From the NCBI RefSeq assembly GCF_009770985.1, contig NZ_WSRW01000003.1:1132934-1196933 (forward strand): a DNA stretch of 64,000 bases, in the 5' to 3' direction. This DNA is from Mucilaginibacter lacusdianchii (GTDB taxonomy: Bacteria > Bacteroidota > Bacteroidia > Sphingobacteriales > Sphingobacteriaceae). Numbering within the stretch: the first letter of the stretch is position 1; each line of letters opens with the position of its first letter. The translations under genes were made by a program, and so were the position numbers. This document shows positions 20,101 to 27,539 of this stretch, one piece after another. Below the pieces are notes generated by a model, which saw nothing but the letters and a program-made list of their open reading frames with translations, was not told where the DNA came from and did not search any database.

Positions 20101-20230
20101 TTACACGGTTAGTTTGTGCAAATCCGTTTAGCACAGAGAAAATTAAAAAAGCGGCCATTATACATGGCATCTTTATTAACCTAAGCAATGTGAATTCGAA
20201 TAAATTAATCTTACAAGTAGAAATTCTCAT
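17141..20230 (-). CDS. SusC-like TonB-dependent transporter (locus 1)
   Basis: This 1029-residue outer membrane transporter has a signal peptide (near VLNGFAQ) and a carboxypeptidase-D-like plug extension (TGTVVDEKGEPLPGVNVRVK). The Ton-box region follows (DVVVVGYGTQRRASVTG), then the plug domain (LVVIDGLVGGDINLLNPSDI, SVLKDAGAAAIYGSRSSNGV) and a 22-strand barrel ending in YVGLGLDVTF. No STN domain is seen, so it is not expected to signal to an anti-sigma factor. It should import alpha-mannan oligosaccharides with SusD. The leader is about 200 nt and contains two hairpins. The promoter at 20441-20473 carries a LacI-type operator. Confidence 0.95.
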   Translation of the reverse strand: MRISTCKINLFEFTLLRLIKMPCIMAAFLIFSVLNGFAQTNRVTGTVVDEKGEPLPGVNVRVKNTQQGAATDLNGRYSINVTTASGTLVFSFVGYDAQEQAFNQGATVNVKLVPTSNSLNDVVVVGYGTQRRASVTGAVDQVTSAAIAGKPSTNLTQALQGTAPNLIIQQRSSEPGQGLNINIRGISSFGDNSPLVVIDGLVGGDINLLNPSDIESVSVLKDAGAAAIYGSRSSNGVILITTKQGKKNERTKLTYSGLVGVQTPKYYYKPVHGYENAILRNQANVNAGQAPIYSAQQIRNFQQQGDTEFFLDAILKNALQQNHTIDLTGGSDKSTYRVSAGYLNQRNNLAGPDLGLRRYNFRMNMTNEYGKLKLISNISYAHTDIKDHSSSTSTLIVDASRVPLYYKLKDDQGRYLTNDVLSEFNPLGQLEQGGFRKYNNDNIFGNLNAEVNVTSFLKLRGVFGGTINANRLFARALQVNYFPSGVSGADRNTNDEDFKDMLLNTQFLAEFNKVFNKKHYTTVLLGVSNESYHGERTTLYRTLTDPELGTPTSSTVISPNSSNSNQQTNETSLNSLFGRANYSYEDKYYGEFNFRIDASSKFNKQNRSAFFPSFSAGYRISQEKFMDDYRKKVGDLKLRGSYGILGNQNVNNYQYQTTYYSYQNAYGFNNNSLSGTGFSFANPDIRWERAATFNVGADATFLNNALTVSVDYFDKHTKGILIPPAVPGVFGSGLPDYNAGELQNRGWELNLNYRLNGRNLRHTFNFNLADNINKVLYFEGGTRLDSYDEMQVILQAGLPYRSYVGLKRDGYFQTLDQVAAGPRPAGLALSPGDIRYVDVNKDGVINDRDKFVLGNPFPRYTFGFDYNVSYKQFDLRIFIQGVGRRSSFVRGELVEPFHFNYGQTMYQHQLDFWTPTNPDAEYPRLAANGSASNQNNFRLGSDLYIYNAAYARLKNVQFGYTLPKKIANKIGMQNLRAYVSGQNLYTLSKLKFLDPEVTEFDNRLGAGGANSGRAYPTPVYVGLGLDVTF

Positions 20231-20343
20231 AATTCCATTTTATTGGTTTAAGGGTGTGTTAAGTTTCTGATGGATTAAAATTGAGAGGCAATGGCTATCC
20301 CGGCGTATAAATGGACATATTTAGACCATAAAACGCATAGAAT

Positions 20344-20364
20344 GCACAAGCCCGCAGCTTGTGC
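20344..20364 (-). other. hairpin in the susC leader
   Basis: The perfect 8-bp stem GCACAAGC / GCTTGTGC has a 5-nt loop (CCGCA), about 115 nt before the susC start and inside the predicted 5' leader. The role is unknown; an effect on RNA stability or translation is possible. Confidence 0.55.
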
Positions 20365-20408
20365 CAGCTGAAGAAAGAAGGTTTCATATATTGGTTTTTA
20401 ATTGGTTT

Positions 20409-20433
20409 TTACTAGCGGTTAGCCGACTAGTAA
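20409..20433 (-). other. hairpin at the predicted 5' end of the susC mRNA
   Basis: The arms TTACTAG (20409-20415) and CTAGTAA (20427-20433) enclose a further CGG/CCG pairing, with one unpaired A. The structure begins a few bases after the expected transcription start (about 20434). This is the usual position of a 5' stabilising stem. Confidence 0.5.
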
Positions 20434-20440
20434 TTTTTGT

Positions 20441-20473
20441 CAAATATATACTAACTAAAATGATTTAGCAAAA
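20441..20473 (-). promoter_or_regulatory. promoter of the susC-susD-susE-GH76 operon
   Basis: On the minus strand TTTTG (20473-20469) is followed after exactly 20 bp by TATATTTG (20448-20441), matching the Bacteroidota -33 TTTG and -7 TAnnTTTG boxes and their normal spacing. The spacer contains the operator at 20455-20468. Confidence 0.75.
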
Positions 20474-20498
20474 CATGTTAAAAAATTTAGTTAGTATA
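20447..20498. repeat. 13-bp perfect inverted repeat spanning the susC promoter
   Basis: The arms TATACTAACTAAA (20447-20459) and TTTAGTTAGTATA (20486-20498) are perfect inverted repeats separated by 26 bp. They enclose the -33 box, and the left arm overlaps both the -7 box and the operator. It may bind a second regulator or allow two repressor contacts. Confidence 0.65.
20455..20468. promoter_or_regulatory. LacI-family operator in the susC promoter
   Basis: CTAAAATGATTTAG is an imperfect palindrome between the -33 and -7 boxes. It matches the perfect palindrome before the ROK kinase operon (27474-27487) at 12 of 14 positions, and both are followed by CAAA on the plus strand. The likely ligand is the LacI-type protein encoded at 27540-28562. 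Confidence 0.65.
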
Positions 20499-20591
20499 AC
20501 TTAGCACATTTACGTGTAAGCTTATAGCAGCCGAAGTTGGCTTGCTATATATGATACAAAGCAGGGCTGAATTTATTAATACATGGAAAAT

Positions 20592-20641
20592 ATGGTCACA
20601 AACACATTAGTTTAAAACTAAGCAAATGTGTTTGTAACCAT
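20592..20641 (-). terminator. terminator of the ROK-GH125-GH97-GH76-transporter operon
   Basis: The 17-nt arms ATGGTCACAAACACATT (20592-20608) and AATGTGTTTGTAACCAT (20625-20641) pair with only one irregular position, a G-U wobble on the minus strand. The stem starts 10 bp after the transporter stop. The following U-tract is short (ATTTTCC). Confidence 0.7.
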
Positions 20642-20651
20642 TTAATAGCTG

Positions 20652-21887
20652 CTATTTGACTGATACTTTGTAAAATTTAACAGCAAACACAAATATAACT
20701 GCATAGCAAATGATAGGAAGATAGTAAGCTGTTGCTACGTCGTGATCGGCAATTCGTCCCATTAGAATTGGAAAAAACGCGCCACCTACTACTCCCATAG
20801 AAATAAATGAAGAAGCTTGTTGGGTTTGCTCTCCTAAATTTTTTATACCCAAACTAAAAATAGTGGGGAACATAATACTGAAGAAAAAGTTAATCATCAG
20901 CAACGCTATAAATGATGGCCATCCCCAGCTTTGTGCAACAATAACGCACATCAAAATGTTACCTAGTGCAAATGTTGCTAGTAATTTGTTAGGAGCAATA
21001 TAGCGCATCATCGCAGTGCCCACAAAACGGCCAACAAGCATTATGCCCATAAAAAAGATGCCCATGTACCGGCTGGATTCTTGATCTGTCATTCCCATTT
21101 TTTCATGGCAAAAGTTCATAAAAAAAGCCCAGGTACCTGCCTGTGCAGCTACGTTAAACAATTGCGAAATGGCTGCCCAAACAAAATGACGGTGATGAAA
21201 CAGTTTTTTTGATGGTGTTGGAACTACTTCCACGTCGAAACCTTGCGTGATAGGCGCATGTGGGTCCGTTAAGGCAGGAACTTTGACAAAAGAAAAACAG
21301 ATGGCAACAGTAGTAACTACAGCACCCAAAACGATATATAAGATCTTAACAGAAGCTAATCCGTCCGTAGTACTTTCTCCGACATTGCCAAACACGAAGA
21401 AAGAACCAATTAGCGGGCCTAACATCGTTCCCAATGCGTTAAAACTTTGCGCGAAATTGATGCGCTGGTCACTTGTGTCTTGATGACCCAGGGATGCCAC
21501 AAAAGGATGCGCCACTGTTTCGAGAGTTGATAAACCGCAACCAACAATAAATAAAGCCAGACGGAAAAAGCCGAAAGACTCACTATTAGCAGCCGGTACA
21601 AAAAGAAACGAACCTATGGCAAATAAAGTTAAACCAAGTAAAACGCCACTTTTGTAACCGAAGCGCTTCATGAATAAACCTGCAGGTATTCCCATAATGA
21701 AATAAGCTCCAAAAATAGAAAATTGCACCAGGCCCGATTGTGCTTTAGATACATGCAAAACCGCTTGAAAATGGCGGTTTAATACATCTGCCAATGAAAT
21801 AGCAACGCCCCAAAACATAAACAGGGACGTAACGAATATTAAAGTAATTAAAAACTTCTTCTCGGTAAAAGCGACTTTAGGCGTCAT
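20652..21887 (-). CDS. MFS sugar:H+ symporter, FucP family
   Basis: This 411-residue inner membrane protein has about 12 hydrophobic helices. It resembles the FHS/FucP family (L-fucose, glucose/galactose and related permeases): FMFWGVAISLADVLNRHFQ in helix 1, FGAYFIMGIPAGLFMKRFGY in helix 2 with its loop, and GCGLSTLETVAHPFVASLG in helix 4. It would bring into the cytoplasm the monosaccharide released in the periplasm, presumably mannose (inference from the operon). It is the last gene of the five-gene operon beginning with the ROK kinase, 48 bp after GH76, with a terminator right after it. Confidence 0.88.
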   Translation of the reverse strand: MTPKVAFTEKKFLITLIFVTSLFMFWGVAISLADVLNRHFQAVLHVSKAQSGLVQFSIFGAYFIMGIPAGLFMKRFGYKSGVLLGLTLFAIGSFLFVPAANSESFGFFRLALFIVGCGLSTLETVAHPFVASLGHQDTSDQRINFAQSFNALGTMLGPLIGSFFVFGNVGESTTDGLASVKILYIVLGAVVTTVAICFSFVKVPALTDPHAPITQGFDVEVVPTPSKKLFHHRHFVWAAISQLFNVAAQAGTWAFFMNFCHEKMGMTDQESSRYMGIFFMGIMLVGRFVGTAMMRYIAPNKLLATFALGNILMCVIVAQSWGWPSFIALLMINFFFSIMFPTIFSLGIKNLGEQTQQASSFISMGVVGGAFFPILMGRIADHDVATAYYLPIICYAVIFVFAVKFYKVSVK

Positions 21888-21935
21888 GTGTATGATTGTA
21901 AAGAGGTTGTATAATGGTTAATTCGTAGTTATGGC

Positions 21936-23018
21936 TTACTTAATATTTTTCACTTGCTCAAGCACTGCATAAATTTCAATCATAGCGCCTTGGTCAATTA
22001 AACGTTTTTCGCTTTTAGTGCCCACCAAGTTATTCGCATCACGCTCCTTTTCCCAAATTGCATTGGCATCTTGTTCGAAGAAATCTATCCAAGCTCTGTT
22101 TTTATCTATTTTATATAATTCAACATACCCACGCAGCATCACAGCGTTAAACCAATACTCATTTGGTAAACGGCCGTTTCTAAAAAAATGGGCTCTGCCA
22201 GCTTTAGCTACACGCTGTGCTTCTTCCAAATACTTTTTGTTCTTGGTAATTTTATACAATAAGGCGGCAGACTGCAACATGGTACCTGTGTTATATGTAT
22301 ACGTTGCCTTTGCTAATTGCATAGAAGGTAATTTGATATTATCATAATATACACCACTTGGCGCTTGTAAATGGCTTTTAGTCCAATTATAAATTTCTAT
22401 CGCGGTGTTTAAGTACCGCTTATCTTTAGTCGCTTTGTATAACTGTAACGCTACCAATACACCTGGTCCGTTAGAACAAGTATTTTTGGTAGTATTATCT
22501 TTTTCTCGCCAGTATATACCACCGCCACCAACGGTATCCAAACCGCCTACCATAAAACGATAAATCATCTTAGTGGTGTCTAAATAATGTTTCTCGTGCT
22601 TGCGATTATAGGCGTCCATAAAGGCGATAGCTATCCACTGGTTGTCATCATAGTATAAAGTTGTCGTCTTTTCTTTTACTACATAATCCTGGTAAGCGGG
22701 ATATGGCGGAGTAGCCCTGTAATACTTTGCAATCGCTTTTTCAACTGGCAACATATATTTTTTTCCGGGTTCTATCACTTCCATTTCGTTAGCGCCTTGT
22801 ATATAAGCACAAAGCGGCCAAAGGTAAGAGTGTGGATGTTCGTTTTTAGCCGGATCTGTCGTTTCAAAATACAAGTCAGATTTCGAATCTTTTAGATGTG
22901 CATTTATTGCGTTATTTAAATCATTTACATGACTCTTGTATGCAGAAGTTTGCGCCTTTGCCTGGCCAAAAGTAAGCACACCAACGCATGCAATAATTAC
23001 CTTTTTGTAATGCTTCAT
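21936..23018 (-). CDS. GH76 alpha-1,6-mannanase, soluble (locus 1)
   Basis: This 360-residue enzyme has an ordinary signal peptide ending in AKAQ (cleavage about residue 22) and no lipobox, unlike the other two GH76 proteins here. It is therefore likely periplasmic. The catalytic pair is Asp124-Asp125 in TLYYDDNQWIAIAFMDAY, and GH76 barrel blocks (GGGGIYWREKD, ATYTYNTGTMLQSAALLYK) are present. Its job would be to shorten imported alpha-1,6-mannan fragments before the GH125 exo-enzyme. It lies 21 bp after the GH97 gene. The long helix-rich N-terminal part before the active site is normal for the family. Confidence 0.9.
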   Translation of the reverse strand: MKHYKKVIIACVGVLTFGQAKAQTSAYKSHVNDLNNAINAHLKDSKSDLYFETTDPAKNEHPHSYLWPLCAYIQGANEMEVIEPGKKYMLPVEKAIAKYYRATPPYPAYQDYVVKEKTTTLYYDDNQWIAIAFMDAYNRKHEKHYLDTTKMIYRFMVGGLDTVGGGGIYWREKDNTTKNTCSNGPGVLVALQLYKATKDKRYLNTAIEIYNWTKSHLQAPSGVYYDNIKLPSMQLAKATYTYNTGTMLQSAALLYKITKNKKYLEEAQRVAKAGRAHFFRNGRLPNEYWFNAVMLRGYVELYKIDKNRAWIDFFEQDANAIWEKERDANNLVGTKSEKRLIDQGAMIEIYAVLEQVKNIK

Positions 23019-23039
23019 ATTTAATTTATGCTGAACTGG

Positions 23040-24986
23040 TTAATTTTTATGAATAATAGCAACCCAACCACCGCCGGTAGCCAAATTAATTTTCATTTTT
23101 GAGGCTTTGGTGACAGCAATAGCTTCCATCTTAAAATCCTTTGCGTTTTTATCTGCGTTGATACCATCCTTCCATACCTTCATAGTATAGTTGCCATCGC
23201 CCAAAAAAGAGAAATCAAGTGTCAGCTCACGGTTATTCCAATTAGTCATGGCTCCTATGTACCAATCATTGTTCGGTGCCTGGCGGGCCAACGTAACATA
23301 CTCTCCAACCGCTCCGTTCAATGGAACAGTTTGTTGCCAAACAGTAGGTACTGCACTTAAAAACTGCATACACTCAGGCTCACGATAATAATGTGTAGGC
23401 ATATCACAAAGCATTTGTAATGGGCTTTCATAAACCACATACATGGCCATTTGATTACAGCGAGTACCCAATGTCATAGGCTCGGCAGGTACGGCAGCGA
23501 AAGCATCTTTTTGCACATTAAGCATACCTCCTGGCGTAAAATCCATCGGGCCGGCTGCCATACGCGTGAAGGGCAAAGTTGTGGTATGAGGCGGATCAAT
23601 GGCAGCAGCAAACTTACTGATTTCATTTCCCATCACCCCTTCCGACGTCATAACGTTAGGATAGGTTCTGCTCCAGCCAGTAGGTTTGTAAGCACCATGA
23701 AAATCAACCAGCAACTTGCGCTGGGCCGCTGCTTTAGCCACTTTTTCATAATAGTTGACCATGTCCTGGTCATCACGCTGCATAAAATCTACTTTGATGC
23801 CTTTTACCCCCCATTTGGCAAAAGCGTTTAACGCCATGTCCATCTGTTTATCAAGTACCAGCCAACTGGTCCAAAGCAATAAATCAACATTTTTGCTTTT
23901 TGCATATCTGGCCAATTCTTCTACATTAATGTCTTTGACTTGCTTCATCAAATCCCGGGTATCGCACCATCCCTCATCCAACAAAACGTATTCAATTCCA
24001 TATTTCGACGCAAAATCGATATAGTACTTATATGTATCGTTGTTGATGCCCGACTTAAAATCAACACCGTATATATTATTATAATGCCACCAATCCCATT
24101 GCACTTTGCCGGGTTTAATCCAACTGTAGTCGCCAGTGGCCGGTTTGCCTAAAAGATACGGTAATTGATTAGTGAGTATGTCCTGATCAGTCTGGGCAAC
24201 CATAAGTATACGCCAAGGGAATTCCTGAGCGCCATTTACACTGGCAATATAGGGTTCGCGACTTAATACTTTTTCGTCGCGGTCACTGTCAACTTTCTTT
24301 TCTTTTGGATAGTGCGGAAACGTTGCGCGTATTCCACCCTTACCATTACCTCTTACCCACATGCCTGCATAGTTAAATAAGCTAGATTCGGTGAGTAACA
24401 CTTTAGTTTTGCTCACATCAAACAACACAGGCAAGCTGGCCAGTTTTTGGTCGGTTATCTGTTTTACCTGGTAATCCTTGTATTTACGTTCGTTGTGTGA
24501 GTAAAAACCGTCCTCTTCGGAATACCAGGATTTAGCACCATCCACAAAATTAACTACAGCCTGCTCATCTAATACATGATAGGTTTTAGAATTGTTGTTG
24601 ATCCAACGCCAGGCAATACCATTGTTGTACACCCGCCACACCAGCGATAGAGAACCTGCAAAATCCAGCCTCAATTGCGAGTAATTATCAACAACATCCT
24701 TACTTTTTTGCCATACAACCGGATGTAGCGTAGCCAGATGTGTAGTGGTAGAAGCTTTTGATACTTTCCAATCTGAGCCTTGTTTAGCATCTGTTTGAAA
24801 GCTGACAGCCGACGATGAAACCAATGGTTTGCCGTTTTGTGATAGTTGATAATAGATACTATCTGCAACAGACAACTCTACCTTTATAGACTTATCTGGC
24901 GATGAAATCAGGTATTTTTTTTGAGCAACACCTGCTATCGACAAAAAAATTAAACCGCCCGTTAAAACTGCTTTGGTAAATCGCAT
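23040..24986 (-). CDS. GH97 enzyme, predicted retaining alpha-galactosidase
   Basis: This 648-residue secreted enzyme (signal ends near GVAQ) has the three-part GH97 layout: N-terminal beta-sandwich (about 25-280), catalytic TIM barrel (about 285-560) and C-terminal beta domain. GH97 contains inverting alpha-glucosidases (SusB type, Glu base) and retaining alpha-galactosidases (Asp nucleophile). Here GIKVDFMQRDDQ places Asp400 at the nucleophile position and TSEGVMGNE places Glu455 as acid/base. The 55-residue spacing equals the Asp415/Glu470 pair of the retaining B. thetaiotaomicron enzyme. An alpha-galactosidase in a mannan operon would remove galactose caps, as in Schizosaccharomyces-type galactomannan (inference). 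It is co-transcribed with GH125 and GH76. Confidence 0.85.
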   Translation of the reverse strand: MRFTKAVLTGGLIFLSIAGVAQKKYLISSPDKSIKVELSVADSIYYQLSQNGKPLVSSSAVSFQTDAKQGSDWKVSKASTTTHLATLHPVVWQKSKDVVDNYSQLRLDFAGSLSLVWRVYNNGIAWRWINNNSKTYHVLDEQAVVNFVDGAKSWYSEEDGFYSHNERKYKDYQVKQITDQKLASLPVLFDVSKTKVLLTESSLFNYAGMWVRGNGKGGIRATFPHYPKEKKVDSDRDEKVLSREPYIASVNGAQEFPWRILMVAQTDQDILTNQLPYLLGKPATGDYSWIKPGKVQWDWWHYNNIYGVDFKSGINNDTYKYYIDFASKYGIEYVLLDEGWCDTRDLMKQVKDINVEELARYAKSKNVDLLLWTSWLVLDKQMDMALNAFAKWGVKGIKVDFMQRDDQDMVNYYEKVAKAAAQRKLLVDFHGAYKPTGWSRTYPNVMTSEGVMGNEISKFAAAIDPPHTTTLPFTRMAAGPMDFTPGGMLNVQKDAFAAVPAEPMTLGTRCNQMAMYVVYESPLQMLCDMPTHYYREPECMQFLSAVPTVWQQTVPLNGAVGEYVTLARQAPNNDWYIGAMTNWNNRELTLDFSFLGDGNYTMKVWKDGINADKNAKDFKMEAIAVTKASKMKINLATGGGWVAIIHKN

Positions 24987-25030
24987 TGACCTTGGTTGGA
25001 GATTAATTGGATTTTAAAGTATGAGTGAAT

Positions 25031-26449
25031 TTAACTTAGCAATTGCGGTTTACTTTTATACGTTTTCCATAAAAACTCACCAAAAATGGTGTTAGTCCAA
25101 GCAAACCAACTTCTGGTAAATTTGGCTGGGTTATCTTTATGGAATGACTCGTGCATAAACCCTGTATCGCCATGTGTTTTTTGCAGTGTTTGTATGCAGT
25201 ATCTTATCTCGTTATCATCATTGCTGGTTAATCCTCTGGCGATTATGCTCAGTGGCCAAACCATATCTTTACCAATATGTGGTCCGCCTATACCTTCAGC
25301 AGCAGTTCCTTTAAAAAAGAATGGGTTATCTTCTGATAGCAGAAGCTTACGTGTATTTTGATAAACCTGATCGTTAGCATCAATAGCACCGAGATACGGC
25401 ATAGCTAGTAGACTTGGGATGTTGGCATCGTCCATTAAGTTGTAGCTTCCAAAGCCATTCACTTCATACGCATAAACATTTCCGTGCTTTGGATGATTTA
25501 CAATAGCATGCTCTTTCAGAGCTTGTTGCACCTCATTGGCTAAAGCAGTTAATTCGTTGCTGGTGTTAGGATCTTTGGCTACAGCGCTCATCATTTCGGC
25601 TGCCTGTTTTAAACTAACTACCGCAAAGAAATTAGACGGAATCAGGAACGAATATAAAGTGGCGTCGTCGCTTGGACGGAACGCAGAACAGATTAACCCA
25701 ACAGGTTTAACAGGATAGCCAAAGCCATTCATTGGCACACCATCGGTAGCCCAGGCCGTTTTGCGCTGGAACGAATATGGCCCATCGCCGTTTTTGCGTT
25801 GCTGCTCTTTAAATGTTTTTAGTATAGTTTTTACAGCCTGCTGCCAGTTTTGATCAAAGGGCCGGGTATCACCAGTGTCTTTCCAATAATGATAAGCCAG
25901 GCGGATAGGATAACATAATGAATCTATCTCCCACTTACGCTCATGCAAACCCGGTTTCATGGCAGTTATATCATGCTTCCACTCGCCTTCTTTAGTATCG
26001 TCGCCATAAAATGCATTAGCATAAGGATCTTTTAAAATGCACTTAACCTGACGGTTGATAACGCCGGCTATCAAATCGCCTAAGTGTTTATCTTGTTTTA
26101 CAAAAGTAAGATATGGCCAAACCTGCGCTGTACTGTCTCTAAGCCACATGGCATCTATATCGCCGGTGATAACATAGGTATCTGGTCTACCATTTTGTTG
26201 GGTATAAGTAACAGTGGTATCCAGCGTGTTAGGAAAACAATTGTTAAACAACCAGCACAGTTCCTTATTTTTTACATTCTTGCTAAATTCAGCAATAGCT
26301 TTTTCTACAGCAGCACTGGTAAACTTGCGTTGACCAGGAGCTGTACGAACCACCTTAAATTCAGCCGGTAACGCAAAAGCCATTTTACTACTTAATATAC
26401 TTCCGGCACCTAAAATACCGGTGTTTCTTAAAAAAATACGTCTTTTCAA
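25031..26449 (-). CDS. GH125 exo-alpha-1,6-mannosidase
   Basis: This 472-residue enzyme removes single alpha-1,6-linked mannoses from mannan backbone fragments with inversion. The family signature GDIDAMWLRDSTAQVWPY (from residue 96) and later blocks (HERKWEIDSLCYPIRLAY, AFRPSDDATLYSFLIPSN, GIGGPHIGKDMVWPLSII) are intact. The N-terminus MKRRIFLRNTGILGAGS has a twin-arginine RRxFL motif followed by a weakly hydrophobic stretch, so export may be by Tat rather than Sec. It lies between the ROK kinase (70 bp upstream) and GH97. With GH76 it forms the standard alpha-1,6-mannan backbone pair. Confidence 0.93.
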   Translation of the reverse strand: MKRRIFLRNTGILGAGSILSSKMAFALPAEFKVVRTAPGQRKFTSAAVEKAIAEFSKNVKNKELCWLFNNCFPNTLDTTVTYTQQNGRPDTYVITGDIDAMWLRDSTAQVWPYLTFVKQDKHLGDLIAGVINRQVKCILKDPYANAFYGDDTKEGEWKHDITAMKPGLHERKWEIDSLCYPIRLAYHYWKDTGDTRPFDQNWQQAVKTILKTFKEQQRKNGDGPYSFQRKTAWATDGVPMNGFGYPVKPVGLICSAFRPSDDATLYSFLIPSNFFAVVSLKQAAEMMSAVAKDPNTSNELTALANEVQQALKEHAIVNHPKHGNVYAYEVNGFGSYNLMDDANIPSLLAMPYLGAIDANDQVYQNTRKLLLSEDNPFFFKGTAAEGIGGPHIGKDMVWPLSIIARGLTSNDDNEIRYCIQTLQKTHGDTGFMHESFHKDNPAKFTRSWFAWTNTIFGEFLWKTYKSKPQLLS

Positions 26450-26476
26450 AAGTTTGTAATTTAGATTTGTAATTGG

Positions 26477-26503
26477 TAACTAATTGTAACCAGCAATTAG
26501 TTA
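26477..26503. repeat. inverted repeat between ROK kinase and GH125 genes
   Basis: The perfect 10-bp arms TAACTAATTG and CAATTAGTTA have a 7-nt centre, in the 70-bp gap of the operon. There is no U-tract on the minus strand, so it is probably an intercistronic RNA stem rather than a terminator. Confidence 0.45.
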
Positions 26504-26519
26504 TACTAAAAATAACATT

Positions 26520-27431
26520 TTAAGCAGATGCTTTACTACTTACTTGCTGTGATAGCAATTCTGCTTCGGGCCAGCTACATGCAGCGCCAATTAGTGCTGC
26601 ATCCTCCCATAAAGTGCTTTGTTTTATAATTATATTTTTATTGGTAATGCAAGCTAAAGTCTGATTGCCGAATGCGTGCATTCCTTTTGCAATATTACCG
26701 CCTAATATAACAACATCGGCTTGCTCTTCAGCAGCAAAGTTATTTAAAAATGTACCCAGGTTATTGCCAAATTCATCAAGTAAACGCTCTTTCAATACCA
26801 AATCCGAATCATTAAGTAATTCTTCGACGTTTGTGAGCGTCCGGCCGGTCAATTCATTACACCGTTTTAAAAACCAACGGGTAGAAATGTAGTCTTCCGC
26901 AATACCATCGTGCATGGGAGTGATAGCCCTAAAAACATCTGTTGTGATGCCGTTTGCACTTTTAGCCGATCCTAAGCCCGTACCGAGCGTAACACCAATT
27001 ACCTTTGAGCTGCTATGCATTTTACCAAATACAACCTCTCCGTGCAAAAATGCCTCTGCATCGTTTCTAAACATAATATTATCAGGTTCAATCCCAATCA
27101 AATCTGATAATGCCTCACGAACATTCATGCCATACAACGATTCGTACTTGTTCATGCCTTTAATTAAAGACACGCCTTCCGAATAATTGAACGGGCCAGG
27201 CATTGCTATACCTATTTTAGTCGAATCTTTTTTAGCGGGATCAACGAGTTTGATGATAGCCTTTGCCCATTGATTTAGAATATAATCGGCTTCACCATGT
27301 GAATCAACATGTAGCCTTACTTTGGTATCACTGTTTATGGAACAATAATGCGGCATTACGTGAGCCGCTGTTATATGCGAACCACCTATGTCTACACCAA
27401 TAAATATATAGTCGGATAGATTTACACTCAT
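26520..27431 (-). CDS. ROK family sugar kinase (putative mannose/hexose kinase)
   Basis: This 303-residue cytoplasmic kinase has the ATP phosphate-binding loop (FIGVDIGGSHITAAHV near the start), the sugar/catalytic block FRNDAEAFLHGE, and GVTLGTGLGSA. It would phosphorylate the hexose imported by the operon's MFS carrier, plausibly mannose. The zinc-binding CxCGxxGCxE motif found in many ROK sugar kinases is missing; the corresponding stretch reads HDGIAEDYISTRWFLKR. Many Bacteroidota ROK proteins lack a DNA-binding domain as this one does, so it is an enzyme, not a repressor. It is the first gene of the operon and sits directly behind an operator-bearing promoter. Sugar specificity is not certain. 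Confidence 0.82.
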   Translation of the reverse strand: MSVNLSDYIFIGVDIGGSHITAAHVMPHYCSINSDTKVRLHVDSHGEADYILNQWAKAIIKLVDPAKKDSTKIGIAMPGPFNYSEGVSLIKGMNKYESLYGMNVREALSDLIGIEPDNIMFRNDAEAFLHGEVVFGKMHSSSKVIGVTLGTGLGSAKSANGITTDVFRAITPMHDGIAEDYISTRWFLKRCNELTGRTLTNVEELLNDSDLVLKERLLDEFGNNLGTFLNNFAAEEQADVVILGGNIAKGMHAFGNQTLACITNKNIIIKQSTLWEDAALIGAACSWPEAELLSQQVSSKASA

Positions 27432-27466
27432 GAAGTAATTATAATTGGTTTAGAACTGATTTAACG

Positions 27467-27497
27467 CAAATATCTAAAACGTTTTAGCAAATGCAAA
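27467..27497 (-). promoter_or_regulatory. promoter of the ROK-GH125-GH97-GH76-transporter operon
   Basis: On the minus strand TTTG (27497-27494) is followed after 19 bp by GATATTTG (27474-27467), five of six fixed positions of the Bacteroidota -7 box. The predicted start is about 30 nt before the ROK ATG. The operator fills most of the spacer. Confidence 0.6.
27474..27487. promoter_or_regulatory. LacI-family operator before the ROK kinase operon
   Basis: CTAAAACGTTTTAG is a perfect 14-bp palindrome with the central CG step typical of LacI/GalR operators. It lies between the lacI-type gene and its target operon, inside the promoter spacer, so binding should repress. A related copy is in the susC promoter. 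Confidence 0.8.
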
Positions 27498-27539
27498 TTC
27501 TAAATTACTTTTTGTTCAGATTGTAGCAAACGGACGTTG

